Assembly (NCBI GenBank): GCA_947652115.1
Contig: OX393569.1
Coordinates: 7,138,294-7,202,293 of the forward strand
Length of the DNA stretch: 64,000 nucleotides
Reading direction: 5' to 3'
Source of the DNA: Blastomussa wellsi
Taxonomy: Eukaryota; Cnidaria; Anthozoa; Scleractinia; Plerogyridae
In this document: positions 34,568-46,100 of the stretch, piece by piece
Position numbering within the stretch: position 1 is the first letter of the stretch
Layout: every line of letters begins with the position of its first letter
The notes under the pieces: generated by a model
The model's input: the letters and a program-made list of their open reading frames with translations, nothing else
Told to the model about the DNA's origin: nothing
Database searches by the model: none
Translations under genes and position numbers: made by a program

Positions 34568-37500
34568 GTATAGTCAGGTTTGTCTTGTATTTACAATCCA
34601 CAGAGGATTTTCACTCATGTGACAAGCCGCCATATTGGATCCCGGGAGGATTGGTTTGGTACACCACAGGCACCTTCGCAATTTCCGAATGTGTTAGCAA
34701 AAAACCGGTAAACAACCCCAGAAATTGCAACTGCTGTTGCCGAAAATTGGCCGAAAATCTGCTAAAAATTCCGAAACTGAGGGGAGGGTTGGGGGGGCTG
34801 TAGACCCCCTGTCCCCCGGCTCGTACGACTACGGGTACACCACTGTATGACCGTCGTTTCTTTCTTCTTTCATTTTTCTCGCGTGCAGGGAGAAGTTTTT
34901 ATCCCGTATGACGTGGAAGCGAGCGCTGTTCTAACGGAAATGTCAAGAAAATAGAATGATAACGAAGCGCTGGTGATAGATCAATCAGGATTCGACATAA
35001 ACCTGCCGCCTAACGCGGGAGAACGCGTTTGTTCAATAAGACGCGATTGGATTTGGACTCACTCCTAATTGATTAAACAATTCCTCTGATTGGTTATGAC
35101 CAGTTTTTCCACATTTGTTATAGGCTTTGCAAAGCAAACACACACTGGGCTACCTTCCACAGTTATCTGAAAATACTCGAATGAAAAAACACTGGTTAAT
35201 TTATTTTTTAGGTATATGCATCGCAGCAGCCGAGAAAATTGAACTGTCAAGTTCAGCCGACAGGTTTGCAATTGTCATTAACAAACTCCTCCAGGAACCC
35301 GATGCGAGAAGCGTCGTTGTTTTCAGCAGTCAAGAACGGCAGATACGAAAACTGCTGCAAGCCGCAAAAGACAGAGGAGCAGCTACGACATTCCAGTGGC
35401 TTGGAACGGACGCCTGGGGAAACATGCTGTGGTTGAAAGGATTAGAAGATACAGCACTGAACTCCATCACAGTGTCGCCTAAAGCTGTGGAGCTGAAAAC
35501 TTTTAATGACCATTTTTACCAGTTGAAACCCAAAAATAACACTCGTAATCCATGGTTTCACGAGTTCTGGGAACGACATTTTAATTGTTCAATAGATAAA
35601 GAAGTAGATGGCGCATGCAGCGAGTTAAAGCTAACGTTTGCCAATAGCCCGGTAGATAATCGACTCGCGAGTGCTATGGACGCAGTCTACGTGTTTGCTC
35701 ATGCGCTAGATGCTATCTTCAAGAAGCGGTGCCCGGCGAATATTTTTTGTGAACACATGTACAATGTATCTGGAAAAGAGTTTCTGGAAGAGATAAGAAA
35801 TGTTTCTTTTGTTGGAGCGAGCGGAAATCATGTTCATTTCAACGCGAATGGTGACGTGGAGGGGCATTTCGACGTTTCAATGTTCACTAAAGAAGGGAAT
35901 CATTACAAAAGTGTTCGCATTGGGGAATGGCATAATAAGTTAAAACTTAAACCAATAGTCGTGCCAGTATTAAAAGAAGTGTCTTCGTCGTGTCAACCAG
36001 TTTGTAAGAGCAACGAAGTTAAAGTGCCAGTGGTTGGAAAAGAGTCTTGTTGTTGGACTTGTAAACTGTGCAACGGAAATCATTACTTAGTGAACGACAG
36101 TATCTGCGAGCAGTGCCCTCTGGGATACATACCAACGCCTGACGGACGCGCATGCGCAAAAGTCGATATAACATACTTTGGAGAGAACTGGAAATTTTCT
36201 GCACCAGCCGCTGCTTTTGCAGGGCTAGGAGTGATTGCTACCGTGTTTGTTATCTCCGTGCTGATCAAGTTTGACAAAACACCATTAGTGAAGGCGTGTG
36301 GTCGCGAACTCTCCCATCTTTTGTTAATTGGCATTTTATTGGTCTTCATTATGACATTTGTCACACTGTTGAAGCCACGAGATGTGACGTGCATCGTGAG
36401 ATTTTTTGGAAACGGTGTCGCCTTCACGATTTGCTACGCGTCGCTGTTCATTAAGACTAACAGAATCTCGAGAATTTTCAATCGCAAGAATCTTTCTCGG
36501 AGACCCATATTAATCCTACCGTTTTCACAACTTATCCTCGTCGTGGGTGTGGTCTCGGTGCAAATTTTACTCTTGTTGATGCTCGTGCTTCTTCGCACTC
36601 CGCATGCGAAACTTTATTACCCCGAAATCTCCACGGTGTATCTGGACTGCTCGACTTCAGATTTAGACTTCGGCCTCTCACAAGTGTACAACTTTCTATT
36701 GATCACCATGTGCACTGTTTATGCGTTCAAAACGCGAAAAATTCCCAGCAACTTCAACGAAGCGAAGTATATAGCTTTCGCCATGTACGCTTCTTGTATA
36801 GGCTGGCTCGCCTTTCTGAGCGTATATTTCATGGAAGAAGAATACTATCAAAAGCCTCTAGTTTTGTGTGTAAGCATTTCTCTAATCGCTTTTGTTCTGT
36901 TGGGGTGTCTCTATGGACCCAAAGTGTATATCATTCTCTTTCGACCGCACAGAAATGTCCGCAGGCACGTTAACCCAAGCTTGAGCCTATCGAGTTTGAG
37001 CAAAGAGAAGGAAAAGAAATCTGCGCATGCGTATGTCAGTGTGAGTGGCAATGCTGATAACGAAGGAGAAGAGATACCTGGTAGCAGGTAATGAACCTTA
37101 CGTTATATTAATTTTTTTTCTCCTCTTCATTAAATCTTTCTTTTCCAAACTGAATGTGATAGGAGACAGACGAGGGAAGGTAGCGGTATCTACGCTTCCC
37201 GCTTTAAAAATAAAAAATATCGACTTTTTTTAACGAGGGTAGCACGTAACAGTCTCGCGACTGACAAACCTGTGGCCCTCTTATCCCAGATCGAATTGGA
37301 ATTTGGAAGTGTTGATTTTTGTGGAAGAAGGAAAACCGTAGAACCCGGAGAAAACCCCTCAGAACAAGGAAGAGAACCAACAACAAACTCAACGCAGATA
37401 TGACGCCGTGTCCGGGAATCGAACCCGGGCCTCATTGGTGGGAGGCGAGTACTCTCACCGCTGCGGCATCCCTGCTCCCCAGCTTTCAGAACCGTTTACT

Positions 37501-40500
37501 ACCGGCTCCCGGAACAATTGCCATTTGATGAAGAAATATCGCCTCCGAGACGGGATGGATCTAGCCCAGGTGTTCGTCTCTGAAGTTGCCAAGTAACGTT
37601 ACGTCTTTGCTTGCGCAATTACTTTCGGTGTTTTCGTAAGCTCTCGCGCAAGTTTTTGATTGGATAAAATAGGTCGGAAACTCCTCGAGTGTTTCAACGA
37701 AGATTTCAATACACTAGCAGCTGTTCTCTCGGCTGAGACATGTTGATTGCATGAAAAGACTCGCACTCTCTTTATAAGACCCTACCGGGGTCTCTAACAC
37801 GCTCCCGTCCTGGCTTTCGTCACCTAATGTGGTCGCATTTGATAAACTTCGAACAGGCAAACGATTATTTAGAGGAAACTGGTACATGTACTTTATTACT
37901 TTATATTTACTTTTATTTCGGGTAACATCGAGGTCGAATGCATCGGTGACCATTGAACTCCGCCAAATCTTTCAAATAGCAATTCCGAGGAAAAGAGAAA
38001 TTATTAAATTACTACTAAGAATACTGCTTTAAGTTCAAGCTATATTGCTGCAGTTAAGCAATAAAAGACTTGTTCTGTGTTTACATAGCCTCATCTGGAC
38101 ACGAGGGGGTTTAGGAGGATTCGAGACAATTATGCAAACCCGAGACACAGTACAGGCTGGGGTTTGCATAACTTTCGAGAATTCTCCCAAACCCCATGTA
38201 ACACAGAAATAGCCCTCTATTGCTTTTATAAAATATTTCTTAAAAATACGCACGAAACTAAAATTACATAACCGTGTTTACATACTCAGTGGCGGATCTT
38301 GGGGAAAATTTAAGGGCCGGAAAACGTTTCCGGTTCCACCTCAATTTAAGGCCCGCAGGGCCGGAAAATTCGCCCCCCCCCCCCCCCCTTAGAAAGAAGT
38401 CTGGATCCGCCACTGATCTATACACACCTATCAACGAATGAGAGCGCGCGTTCTATCCCAATTATTTTAGTCTTTCTCTTTTTTTGAAATGAAAGTGCCG
38501 ACGCTTATACCTGTACTGCTATGCTTTGTTTTGGTTTCAGTGCTGAGGACGCAGTAGAAAAGCACAACACGTCTTCGGACCTCAGCGGGCCTGCATCTTT
38601 GTTGTGCTTAGAAGAAAATGGCGACAACATCGCAAAGCATGAGGTAGACTGCTCTTTTAAGGCCATTCCACAGAAACAAGCTTTGCCTTTTGGTTGCCGA
38701 TAGAACTTAAATGTTAAAATAAAAATAGTGGTCTCCATATTCGTTTTAAAAGGGGCAATAGCACCTTGTTTAAAATATGCAGTAATTAACAATTATTCCA
38801 CGAGCGCGCGTTGGATATGAGATGGTAAGCGCCTCGTTGGCTATAACCATCTCATATCCAACAACGGCGAGTAGAATAATTGTTTCATTTCAAAAATGCA
38901 GTCTTTTACGGGTACACGTACCTTTTTGGTAGGGCAAAGGTATATGAGCTCATATACCATTGCCTCTCAACCAATCAAAACTCAGGAAATGCAATATACC
39001 ATAGCTAGTTTTTAATAATTCATTATATACCATCATTATGATTATGTTTCATATTTATTACTATTTGCTTGCTAAATATATGTCCGTTACCAGCGATATT
39101 TTCTTATTCTACACCGGAAATTGGTTTATATTTACTTCAAAGAGAAAAATGTTGGTCAGTTTAAAGGAGCTACGTCACGGAAACTCAAAAAACTGGCAAG
39201 TTTATTCAAGTTTGTCGTTTTGTAATCCGTCTATATCGTTGTCATTGGAAACAATCCTTGCATAATTTCAGCATTTTATAATCCCGTTGGTGTTTTTCGG
39301 CATTAAAAAACTCTTACTTTTAGATTTCCTTCAATTTGAAAGTAAATGGGAAAATGACTTCAAATGCCGTGACACTGCTCCAAAAAAAAAATGATAGATC
39401 TATCTCCATACTATTTTTCGAGAAAATGACAATTTATTTCTGGCGTATAGAGAAAAGCCGTCACTTTTTAAATGCGCGTACTCTATTCGCGCGCGAATCA
39501 TGCGTAATAAGGATGCGCAATGCAAAATTAGGGTATGGGCTTAGACACGTAAATTTGCCACAGTCTGAACCATTGGCACCACTGTTTGATTTGAGACCCT
39601 TTCCAGTTTGAAATACGGTTTTATCATGACTGTTGCTGCAGATGGAGAAGCTCGTCAAGCATCTGAAGAAAGAGTTGCTTTCTACAAAGGAATCACTGCG
39701 CATGACTCAAGACCAGTTACTTTGGCGCACGCAAAACAGTCGAAGCAGAGGAGACTTCAGAGAAACTGCTGTACCACAACATTACGAGAAATTAAACGGA
39801 CAAGGCGAAGCATGCTCGGGGTGGGTACCGTTACATGCAATATGTTATTATTTTACGAACACTTGGAGATTTTGTAATCGCCTTTAATTCACTTTAAGAA
39901 ACTAATCATTGCACCTCTTTCTGTCGAAGTGTCTTATCAGAGCACAGGCTCATCTCGGTCGGAACGTGACTGTTCCCGCAGATTTTGACAGAGTGGTTGC
40001 TCAGTGACATGACGTGTTCATTTCTGACACCACACTGAATTGTCAATTTTCAGGAGCTTGCATGTTTTGTCTTCTGGTTAGACAAGACTATAACAAAAAC
40101 GGTCTTGGCGAAAACGACAAATTTCACGGCATCATAGTCTTGCTGATGTAAACGTTCATTTCGCGACTGATTCTACAGGTACAAATTGTTTGTATCGTCC
40201 TTTTTCGAGTTCTGCCTGTTGGCAAGATAACCAAAAGTATCATACCACTTGATGATAATGAGCGAGTTAACTAACCACCCAAAAGCCGTTAATTACCCTT
40301 ACTGACTAACTCTTAATACGTCTAAGTTTTCATGTTATCTAATTATTTTACGTTTTTGCCAGGAAGACTTTAAATAACGGAAGAGTAAAGATGCCGAAAG
40401 TGTGTATTGACGACGAAAAGTACGACGAAAACCCATTACATAAATTAACGAACGAAAAACAAACAAAAAGTCAGAAATTGCTGCGCGGTGGAAAGGCATC

Positions 40501-40972
40501 TCCATTACAACAAAGGTTACTGGCGTATGTTCCATGGAGGGAAAACCGTAAGCGCAGACATTTTGGGGGTGAGGCCTCTGATCACAAAGTTGCGGGCTCA
40601 GACATTGGTTGTAGAGAACAAAGTTTAAAGTGTAGTAACGCTGATCAAGAAATTAGGAGGGAACAGTTCAATACCGCTGAAGAGAAAAATGCGAGATACG
40701 TTGATTGTAGGTGGTTGAGTGACAATGCTCCTCGAAGAAACAGTTTCGAAGACTCTTTAATGCCAAGAAGACGAAAGTCTGAATCTGATGTTAACATAAA
40801 CACAGTTCCGATTGATCAAAATTTGTTGGAAGAACAGACGTTCAAAACGAACGATAAAAGACAAAAGGAAAAAGATAAATATATGACAGATAAAGTGTCC
40901 GATTGTCAAGCGTGCCAAAGACGTTTTAATGACGGCGACAAAGACAGCAAAGTTGTATGCACCGCGTTATGA
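33919..40972 (+). CDS. Class C GPCR, metabotropic glutamate receptor-like, with long C-terminal tail (1138 aa, 5 coding exons)
   Basis: Coding exons are 33919-34567, 35212-37087, 38541-38643, 39642-39820 and 40363-40972; phases 1, 2, 0 and 2 match at each GT/AG junction and the total is 3417 nt. Order: signal peptide (1 to about 17), Venus-flytrap ligand domain (about 25-470), nine-cysteine-type linker (about 477-532, SCCWTC and CEQCPLGY), seven membrane helices (about 545-795) and a 340-residue cytoplasmic tail. Ligand-pocket positions of mGluRs seem kept: LGIQR, FSSIS, DSTS, PHD, SYG and TDAW. The equivalents of mGluR1 Tyr74 and Lys409 look changed (Leu and Tyr), so glutamate specificity is not certain. 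The tail has a coiled-coil-like exon (VKHLKKELLSTKES) and PKA-type sites RRNSF and RRRKS near residue 1060. Without splicing at 37087 the frame would stop at once (AGG TAA). AATAAA at 41389 may end the transcript. Confidence 0.9.
35212..37087 (+). CDS. GPCR coding exon 2
   Basis: 1876 nt, phase 1 in, phase 2 out. Acceptor ATTTTTTAG; the join gives KKIGICIAAAEK, matching the family without a gap. It carries the rest of the ligand domain, the cysteine-rich linker and all seven helices. Donor GCAG|GTAATG at 37087/37088. Confidence 0.9.
37200..37480 (-). repeat. tRNA-derived SINE, minus strand
   Basis: On the minus strand, A box-like TGCCGCAGCGGTGAGAG and B box GGGTTCGATTCCC form a tRNA-like head at about 37478-37409. 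It is followed by GGCGTCATATCTGCGTTGAG and a region with TTTTCTCCGGG, a layout I recognise as a common cnidarian SINE. It lies in the intron between GPCR exons 2 and 3, in antisense orientation. Confidence 0.65.
38055..38260. mobile_element. Foldback element with AAGCAATAAAAG / CTCTATTGCTT ends
   Basis: TAAGCAATAAAAGACTTG at the left mirrors CTCTATTGCTTTTA at the right, and GTTTACATAGCCTCATCTGG mirrors the inner right arm in part. It shares arms with the hairpin at 41612-41787 and a fragment at 6175-6235. It lies in the intron between GPCR exons 2 and 3. Confidence 0.55.
38287..38415. mobile_element. MITE with CAGTGGCGGATC ends
   Basis: It begins CAGTGGCGGATC and ends GATCCGCCACTG, exact inverse copies. 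About 129 bp, with a poly-C run inside. The ends resemble the CAGGGGCGGAT family at 41010 and 53132. It lies in a GPCR intron. Confidence 0.65.
38541..38643 (+). CDS. GPCR coding exon 3 (tail)
   Basis: 103 nt, phase 2 in, phase 0 out. Acceptor TTGGTTTCAG, donor CATGAG|GTAGAC. It encodes SAEDAVEKHNTSSDLSGPAS and a Leu/Glu-rich stretch. Placement rests on splice sites and phase, not on homology. Confidence 0.7.
38790..39016. mobile_element. Foldback element with GTTGGATATGAGATGG arms, copy 1
   Basis: CGTTGGATATGAGATGG pairs with CCATCTCATATCCAACAA and CAATTATTCCAC with the far AATAATTG. A shared 3' segment (TATACCATTGCCTC, then GGAAATGCAATATACC) follows, as in the copy at 54155. It lies in a GPCR intron. 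Confidence 0.65.
39642..39820 (+). CDS. GPCR coding exon 4 (tail)
   Basis: 179 nt, phase 0 in, phase 2 out. Acceptor TGTTGCTGCAG, donor TCGGG|GTGGGT. The first half, MEKLVKHLKKELLSTKESLR, has heptad character. It has the right phase to join exons 3 and 5. Confidence 0.7.
40363..40972 (+). CDS. GPCR coding exon 5 (tail, stop)
   Basis: 610 nt, phase 2 in. Acceptor TTTTTGCCAG. It encodes a basic, hydrophilic tail (KTLNNGRVKMPKVCIDDEKY at the start, CQACQRRF near the end) ending at TGA 40970-40972. It is read here as part of the receptor; a separate gene starting at ATG 40391 is the alternative, but no promoter is evident. Confidence 0.68.
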
Positions 40973-41009
40973 CCAACGGCATGTGCAGTCCATCGCTCTA
41001 ATGAAAGTC

Positions 41010-41167
41010 CAGGGGCGGATCCAGGATTTTTCTCAGGAGGGGGTGCACCACTAAGGAATTCATAATTGATGGGTGACGTAAGCAGAATACTAGTTATATT
41101 AGAAAGTCGCAGGTCATCTCAGGGAGGGGTGCGCACCCCCTGCACCCTCCCCCTAAATCCGCCCCTG
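41010..41167. mobile_element. MITE with CAGGGGCGGAT ends, copy 1 (5-bp duplication)
   Basis: 158 bp, beginning CAGGGGCGGATCCAGG and ending CCTAAATCCGCCCCTG, flanked by the direct repeat AAGTC at 41005-41009 and 41168-41172. An almost identical copy in the opposite orientation is at 53132-53289, and a fragment is near 3533-3580. It falls in the presumed GPCR 3' UTR. Confidence 0.8.
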
Positions 41168-41611
41168 AAGTCACTGAGTACTTTCTCTTAGTTTTCCGTT
41201 TAAGGCTATTCTACATTATTATTCAACAAATTGTCAGGTTACCCATATATGGTCATTATGCTATATCAATATCCACCAACTACTGCTGGCGGATATTCTG
41301 CTGTATAATTCGGTCGAAGTCTTGCAAAGCGCCGCATAACGACAACGTTCCTAGCTGGTAAAGGCACTTCGTTGACAATTTGTTTAACAATAAAAATAAT
41401 TGTCCTGCTCAATCTTGCGGAATATCGCCTGATTTTAACCAACTCGACTTACGGCCTCGTCGGCTGAGCAATAAAAGGCATATTACGCGCGCTCTCATTG
41501 GTGTGTTTAGATGAGAGTGTGTAACACACACTTGTTACCTTTTAGTTTCGTACGTATTTTTAAGAAAAAATACCTCGACACGTTAATAAAGTTCTTATCT
41601 TATCTTATCTT

Positions 41612-41787
41612 AAATATTTTATAAAAGCAATAGAGGATTTTTCCGTGTTTACATACCCTCATCTATACACTCGGGGGTTTGGGAGAATTTAAGTCTCGGG
41701 TTTGCATAGCTGTCCGAATTCTCCCAAACTCCCTCGTGTTTAGATGAGGCTATGCAAACACGGCAAAAGTCCTCTATTGCTTAAATA
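41612..41787. mobile_element. Foldback hairpin with AAGCAATAGAGG arms
   Basis: AAAAGCAATAGAGGATTTTT and the far CCTCTATTGCTT pair, as do GTGTTTACATACCCTCATC and GATGAGGCTATGCAAACAC. Related to the element at 38055-38260. Confidence 0.6.
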
Positions 41788-42451
41788 TACATGGAGGTGT
41801 GCGAGGTCAAGAATGGCGTCCATTTGCTTGTATGCATAGAGCCTGATAGTTCCAAGACGTTTTGTTTATTCTTGTTCTAAAAGTGCTCCGTCATAGATGA
41901 AACTAGTTTTTCTACCTTTTAATAGAGCGATTTTTTATTGCCGTGAATCGTAAAATCAAAACTAAAGTAAACATTCTCGCCAATCACAAAGGACTGAACA
42001 AGCATTCTCGTCGTCTTCATGCGAAGGATCTGGGTACGAGGCTGTATCCGACGAAGAAAACGTGTGCGTTTTCGTTAATACGCTGAATAAAGTTAATATT
42101 TACTGCAGGCTCAGATTAGTTCCGACGAAAAAGAAAAAGCGTATCTATAATTAGCGAGTGAATGAATGAAGGAATGGATAAAAGAATGATATAGATATTT
42201 AATGAAATAATAATTTTGTAAATAATCTAAACTAAGAACCAGGCGAAGAACATAGCAATGGATATTTATGATTAGTATATTCTCAGCTCCGACTATTGCA
42301 TTTCTAGCTTTTTGATTGGCTAAAAAACTCCGACTATGAGCCAATAGTTGGAGTTTTACGTCATATGGAAAATAGTGCGCCAAGTTTTTATTTTACGCTT
42401 TGTAAAATTGTGGAAATAAAAATCGGCGGCAAAACCCGGTTTGAGAATTTA

Positions 42452-42560
42452 CTATTTATTCGCCCTTGTTGGATATGAAGTGATTATAACCAACTCGCGC
42501 TACGCGCTCGTTGGTTATTTTATCACTTCATATCCAACGCGGGCTCATGGAATAATTGTT
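42452..42560. mobile_element. Foldback element with GTTGGATATGAAGTG arms
   Basis: TGTTGGATATGAAGTGAT pairs with ATCACTTCATATCCAACG around GCGCTACGCGC, ending AATAATTGTT. It is a third, diverged relative of the 38790 and 54155 elements, without their 3' segment. Confidence 0.6.
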
Positions 42561-42592
42561 ATATAGCTCGTTTGTTTGACGGATAGCTATTC

Positions 42593-42878
42593 CATTCTCG
42601 TCCCCAGAGCCGCTTGTCCCTCTTAGCTGGCTGGGCCTGTGCACGAGAAACAAGTGGCTCTGGGGACACACGATTTGATTCGCTGAATTGAAACAAAGGA
42701 AATCCAATCACATCAGCCGTTTTAAAATCCATTATCGTTAGCAGGATTAAAACGGCTGATGTGATTGGATTCCCTTTTTGTGATTTCAACGAATCAAGTC
42801 GTGTGTCCCCAGAGCCACTTGTTCCTCGTGCACAGGCCCAGCCGGCAAAGAGGGACAAGCGGCTCTGGGACGAGAATG
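42593..42878. mobile_element. Foldback MITE, copy B (10-bp target duplication)
   Basis: Same family as 24268-24554. The direct repeat ATAGCTATTC flanks it at 42583-42592 and 42879-42888. The arms remain highly similar. Confidence 0.85.
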
Positions 42879-43407
42879 ATAGCTATTCATGGTCACTCAT
42901 GACTGCCCAGTCCTTCATAGAGCCTGACCGAGCCTGAGGTCTTTTCCATCATTTGACCCAATTTTTTTGTACAGTCAAGACTTTGAAATGATGACAAACA
43001 ATTAGGGTGGTTTTACTAAACCCGTGAAACAATTTCTAGCTAGCAGTTAGTACTAAATACTAAATGGACAAAATTAAACAAAAGAAAACGATGGGATTAG
43101 TGTCTGATCGCGTCTAATAGTGCATAGTATACGAAATAATTAATATATGAACTGCAGATGAGAAACGACAGTCGTCGTCAATTTTAAATTTAAGCAATTG
43201 GGAAAAAGTCAGGGCTTACCAAAGTAACAAAAAAGTGGCGAGGGGGGGGGGGGGGTGGGTGGTCACCATATCGTTGTACACGTATACAGTGAAACCTAAA
43301 GTTAACGAAGTGCCAAGGGACTGGGGAAATTGTTAAGTGTAAACCCACCCCACCCCCACCCCCCCCCCCTCATTTGAATGTTTTTGGACTGAGGACAGTT
43401 ACTTCCA

Positions 43408-43448
43408 CAGAAATAATAATAATAATAATAATATTAATAATAATAATG

Positions 43449-43515
<67 letters not shown>

Positions 43516-43516
43516 G
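43408..43516. repeat. (TAA)n microsatellite
   Basis: A trinucleotide repeat with a few interruptions, just upstream of a LINE tail. Similar arrays lie at 43721-43800 and 43898-44005. Confidence 0.85.
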
Positions 43517-43708
43517 GAGGAGGAGAAGGTGGAAAAGTACCAGGAACTAGCGTTTGAGATCAGAAGGATTCATGGAGCCTTGAAAGTAACAGTAATACCT
43601 ATCGTTATTGGTGCTCTTGGAAGCATATCGAAAAGAGCTAAGACCTTTTATGGAATGCTAGGTGTACCTGAATACATGGGAAGTGTACAGTTATCGGCCA
43701 TCCTTTGA
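43517..43708 (+). pseudogene. LINE (non-LTR retrotransposon) C-terminal fragment
   Basis: A 63-codon open stretch ending in TGA reads EEEKVEKYQELAFEIRRIHG and continues VTVIPIVIGALGSISK. The KYQ-LAFEI...VIPIVIGALG pattern is the C-terminal end found after the reverse transcriptase in many cnidarian LINE proteins. (TAA)n arrays sit on both sides. It is 5' truncated: nothing of the polymerase is left upstream. Confidence 0.6.
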
Positions 43709-43718
43709 ACTACCCACC

Positions 43719-43720
<2 letters not shown>

Positions 43721-43800
<80 letters not shown>
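43721..43800. repeat. (TAA)n microsatellite
   Basis: A pure trinucleotide array downstream of the LINE fragment. Confidence 0.85.
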
Positions 43801-43897
43801 GATAAAATCAACCTATATTGAGAAATAAAACTCGAATCTTACATGCATCCATGTGGAACTTATTACAATATTTATTATATAAAGTAATAATAATTGT

Positions 43898-43977
<80 letters not shown>

Positions 43978-44005
43978 GAATAATAATAAGAATAATAATA
44001 ATAAC
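43898..44005. repeat. (TAA)n microsatellite
   Basis: A trinucleotide array; it creates poly-isoleucine frames on both strands that are not genes. Confidence 0.85.
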
Positions 44006-44060
44006 GACGACGATGGCGGCGACGCTGATTTCCCTTTCGCAGATTTCTATTACATTTGAA

Positions 44061-44760
44061 TAGACCTTATTCATGATAGCCGCCATGTTTGCTTTCACAT
44101 TGTAATGCAAATTAGGCACGTGTTTTGTGACGGGGCAAGCAAGCCTTAATCGACAAAATTCAGCTGGTTTCTTCTCATGTCTGTTAATTTGTTTCATAGC
44201 CATGCTCTGGTTTCTGTTTTGTCGTTTAAATATTCTACGTTTAACGCAATTTTGGCACTTTATAAAAAAAACGGCTTGCGTAGTTAACAAGTCATAACTT
44301 GCCTCTCAAATGGGGTGTTGTTATAATTGAAAATTTCGTTACTAAAAATCTCTGTATATATAGAAACAAAATTTAACCATTAATTTTTTTTGAAGACATT
44401 TTTATAGTAATTTTACCGTTCCAATTTTCGTCGTTAACTTACTACTAATTACATTAATTTTACTTTTCCAATTTTCGCAGTTAACTTACTGCTAATTATC
44501 GGAATGGCATGTGTTTAAATATAATGTTCGCCGTTAAGTAACGGCTAAAAATAGGAATATTATGTATCAATGACTGTCTCATTTCTTTCGTTAAGTAACG
44601 GCTAAAAATCGGAATATGACATAGTGTTTCATCTAATTTTGGCTGTTAAATAACTGCTTAAAATCGGAATAGTACAATTGCTAACTGCTAAAAATCAGAA
44701 CAAGATACAAGTGTGGGTCCAATTTTCGCTGTTAAGTAAGGGCTAAAAGTATGCTTTTAA
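44061..44760 (+). mobile_element. Element with TAGACC tip and internal GTTAAGTAACGGCTAAAA array, copy 1
   Basis: It begins TAGACCTTATTCATGATAGC followed by CGCCATG, and holds at least five diverged repeats of a roughly 60-base unit centred on GTTAAGTAACGGCTAAAAAT. The same tip and repeats appear in reverse at 50280-50714. The right boundary is approximate. Confidence 0.55.
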
Positions 44761-44942
44761 AGGCCCCCAGCCTCCGCCATTTTTGATGCCATCGAAATTA
44801 TGTGAAGCGTAATCTTATTGCATTGCTGAAAGTTATGTTGCTGGAAGTGCTTAAATTACTTTTAGCAAGTTTCTCAGTGATCTCTTTCGTTTCGACACGC
44901 TCCGCGTAAAATATAATTCTGAAACTTTCGCAAGTAAGCAAT

Positions 44943-44973
<31 letters not shown>

Positions 44974-45849
44974 GTACTGACTTTAAAACGTAGTATAGAA
45001 GTGTTTGTCTAATCTAGCGGGGCCGCTAAGAAATGGCAACAAATTGGATCAGCTGGTTTTTTTTGCATTTTTTTCGGGGAGGGCGGAGTTGGGAGGGTAA
45101 ACGGAGGGGAAGGGTAGGGATGCCGTGTGAAATGTTTACTGACCCTTTCTTGTTTGAGGGGTGGGGGAAGGAGTATCCCAGACAGCTGACATTAAAGGTA
45201 ATGTTAATCATGTATGATTTTCAAGCGTTATATTTTCGTTTGGCACATCTATCTATCTATCACTACGTGCTTCTACACTTGAATATCATTGTCTATTTTC
45301 TAGAAAGCATATGCAACACGTATTCGGACGCTCCCTATTCTACTTTGGACATTAAAATGAAAAAAATAATACTTACGAGTCATCATGTTAGACGGGAAAA
45401 TATTTGTCTCATAATTATCGGGCGATAAACTTTGCGAGAAAACTTTCTAGTTAATTTTTTGAGTTTTTTTTATTTCAGAAATTCAACGTAACACTTTCAG
45501 ATCAGACGATACAACGTGATTAACATTAAATTTATCATACATAGTTCTGTTTGGACAGCTTTAATTTGGAACCCAACAAACTAGACGACAAACTTTTTGC
45601 AACTACAGAACAACTGCTCAGATTCAGACTCAGAACTAGACCACTTTGAGAATCTTTTCATTCATTTTGAAGGGGACGAAATTTGTAAAACAGAAACTAC
45701 TTCCATCGACAAAAAAGTGTCTACAGCCAATCCCCTTAATACCCAATCAATGTTCAAACAGGCTTTGAGGAGACTGTTACATGGTCACAACAGGGGGAGG
45801 GGGCAAAAATGAGGAGTGGAAACAGGACGAATTACGCAACTACTATATG

Positions 45850-46067
45850 CCTTTATAATTTGGTTTTATCAACTGGGTTGATAATGTGAATTGGCCACCG
45901 TAACGAGATTCGAGAGCTGACGTTTCGAGCGTTATCCCTTCGTTGGAGCGAATCCGACCAAGGGCAAACGCTCGAAACGTCAGCTCTTGAATCTCTTTAC
46001 GGTGGCCAATTCACATTATCAACCCAGTTGATAAAACCAAATTTTATTGTTATACTTCCCACCGACA

Positions 46068-46100
<33 letters not shown>
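45850..46100. mobile_element. Penelope-like terminal repeats, head-to-head copy
   Basis: Two copies of a block containing GGCCAATTCACATTATCAACC, then CAGTTGATAAAACC, face each other as a near-perfect palindrome with AACGCTCGAAACGTCAGCTC in the middle. The right side continues into CCCACCGACACAGCACCACA. I recognise this as a very common anthozoan repeat, probably the terminal repeat of a Penelope-like retroelement. The name is from memory, not from a search. Confidence 0.45.

Noticed and set aside
34568..34803. Continuation of GPCR exon 1 to a stop at 34803
   Set aside because: These residues do not match class C GPCRs, while splicing at 34567 joins the family sequence exactly.
40391..40972. 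A separate 193-residue gene starting at ATG 40391
   Set aside because: An acceptor and phase-matched upstream codons connect it to the GPCR tail; no promoter is evident. It remains the alternative.
43808..44290. Poly-isoleucine open frames
   Set aside because: They come from the (TAA)n microsatellite.
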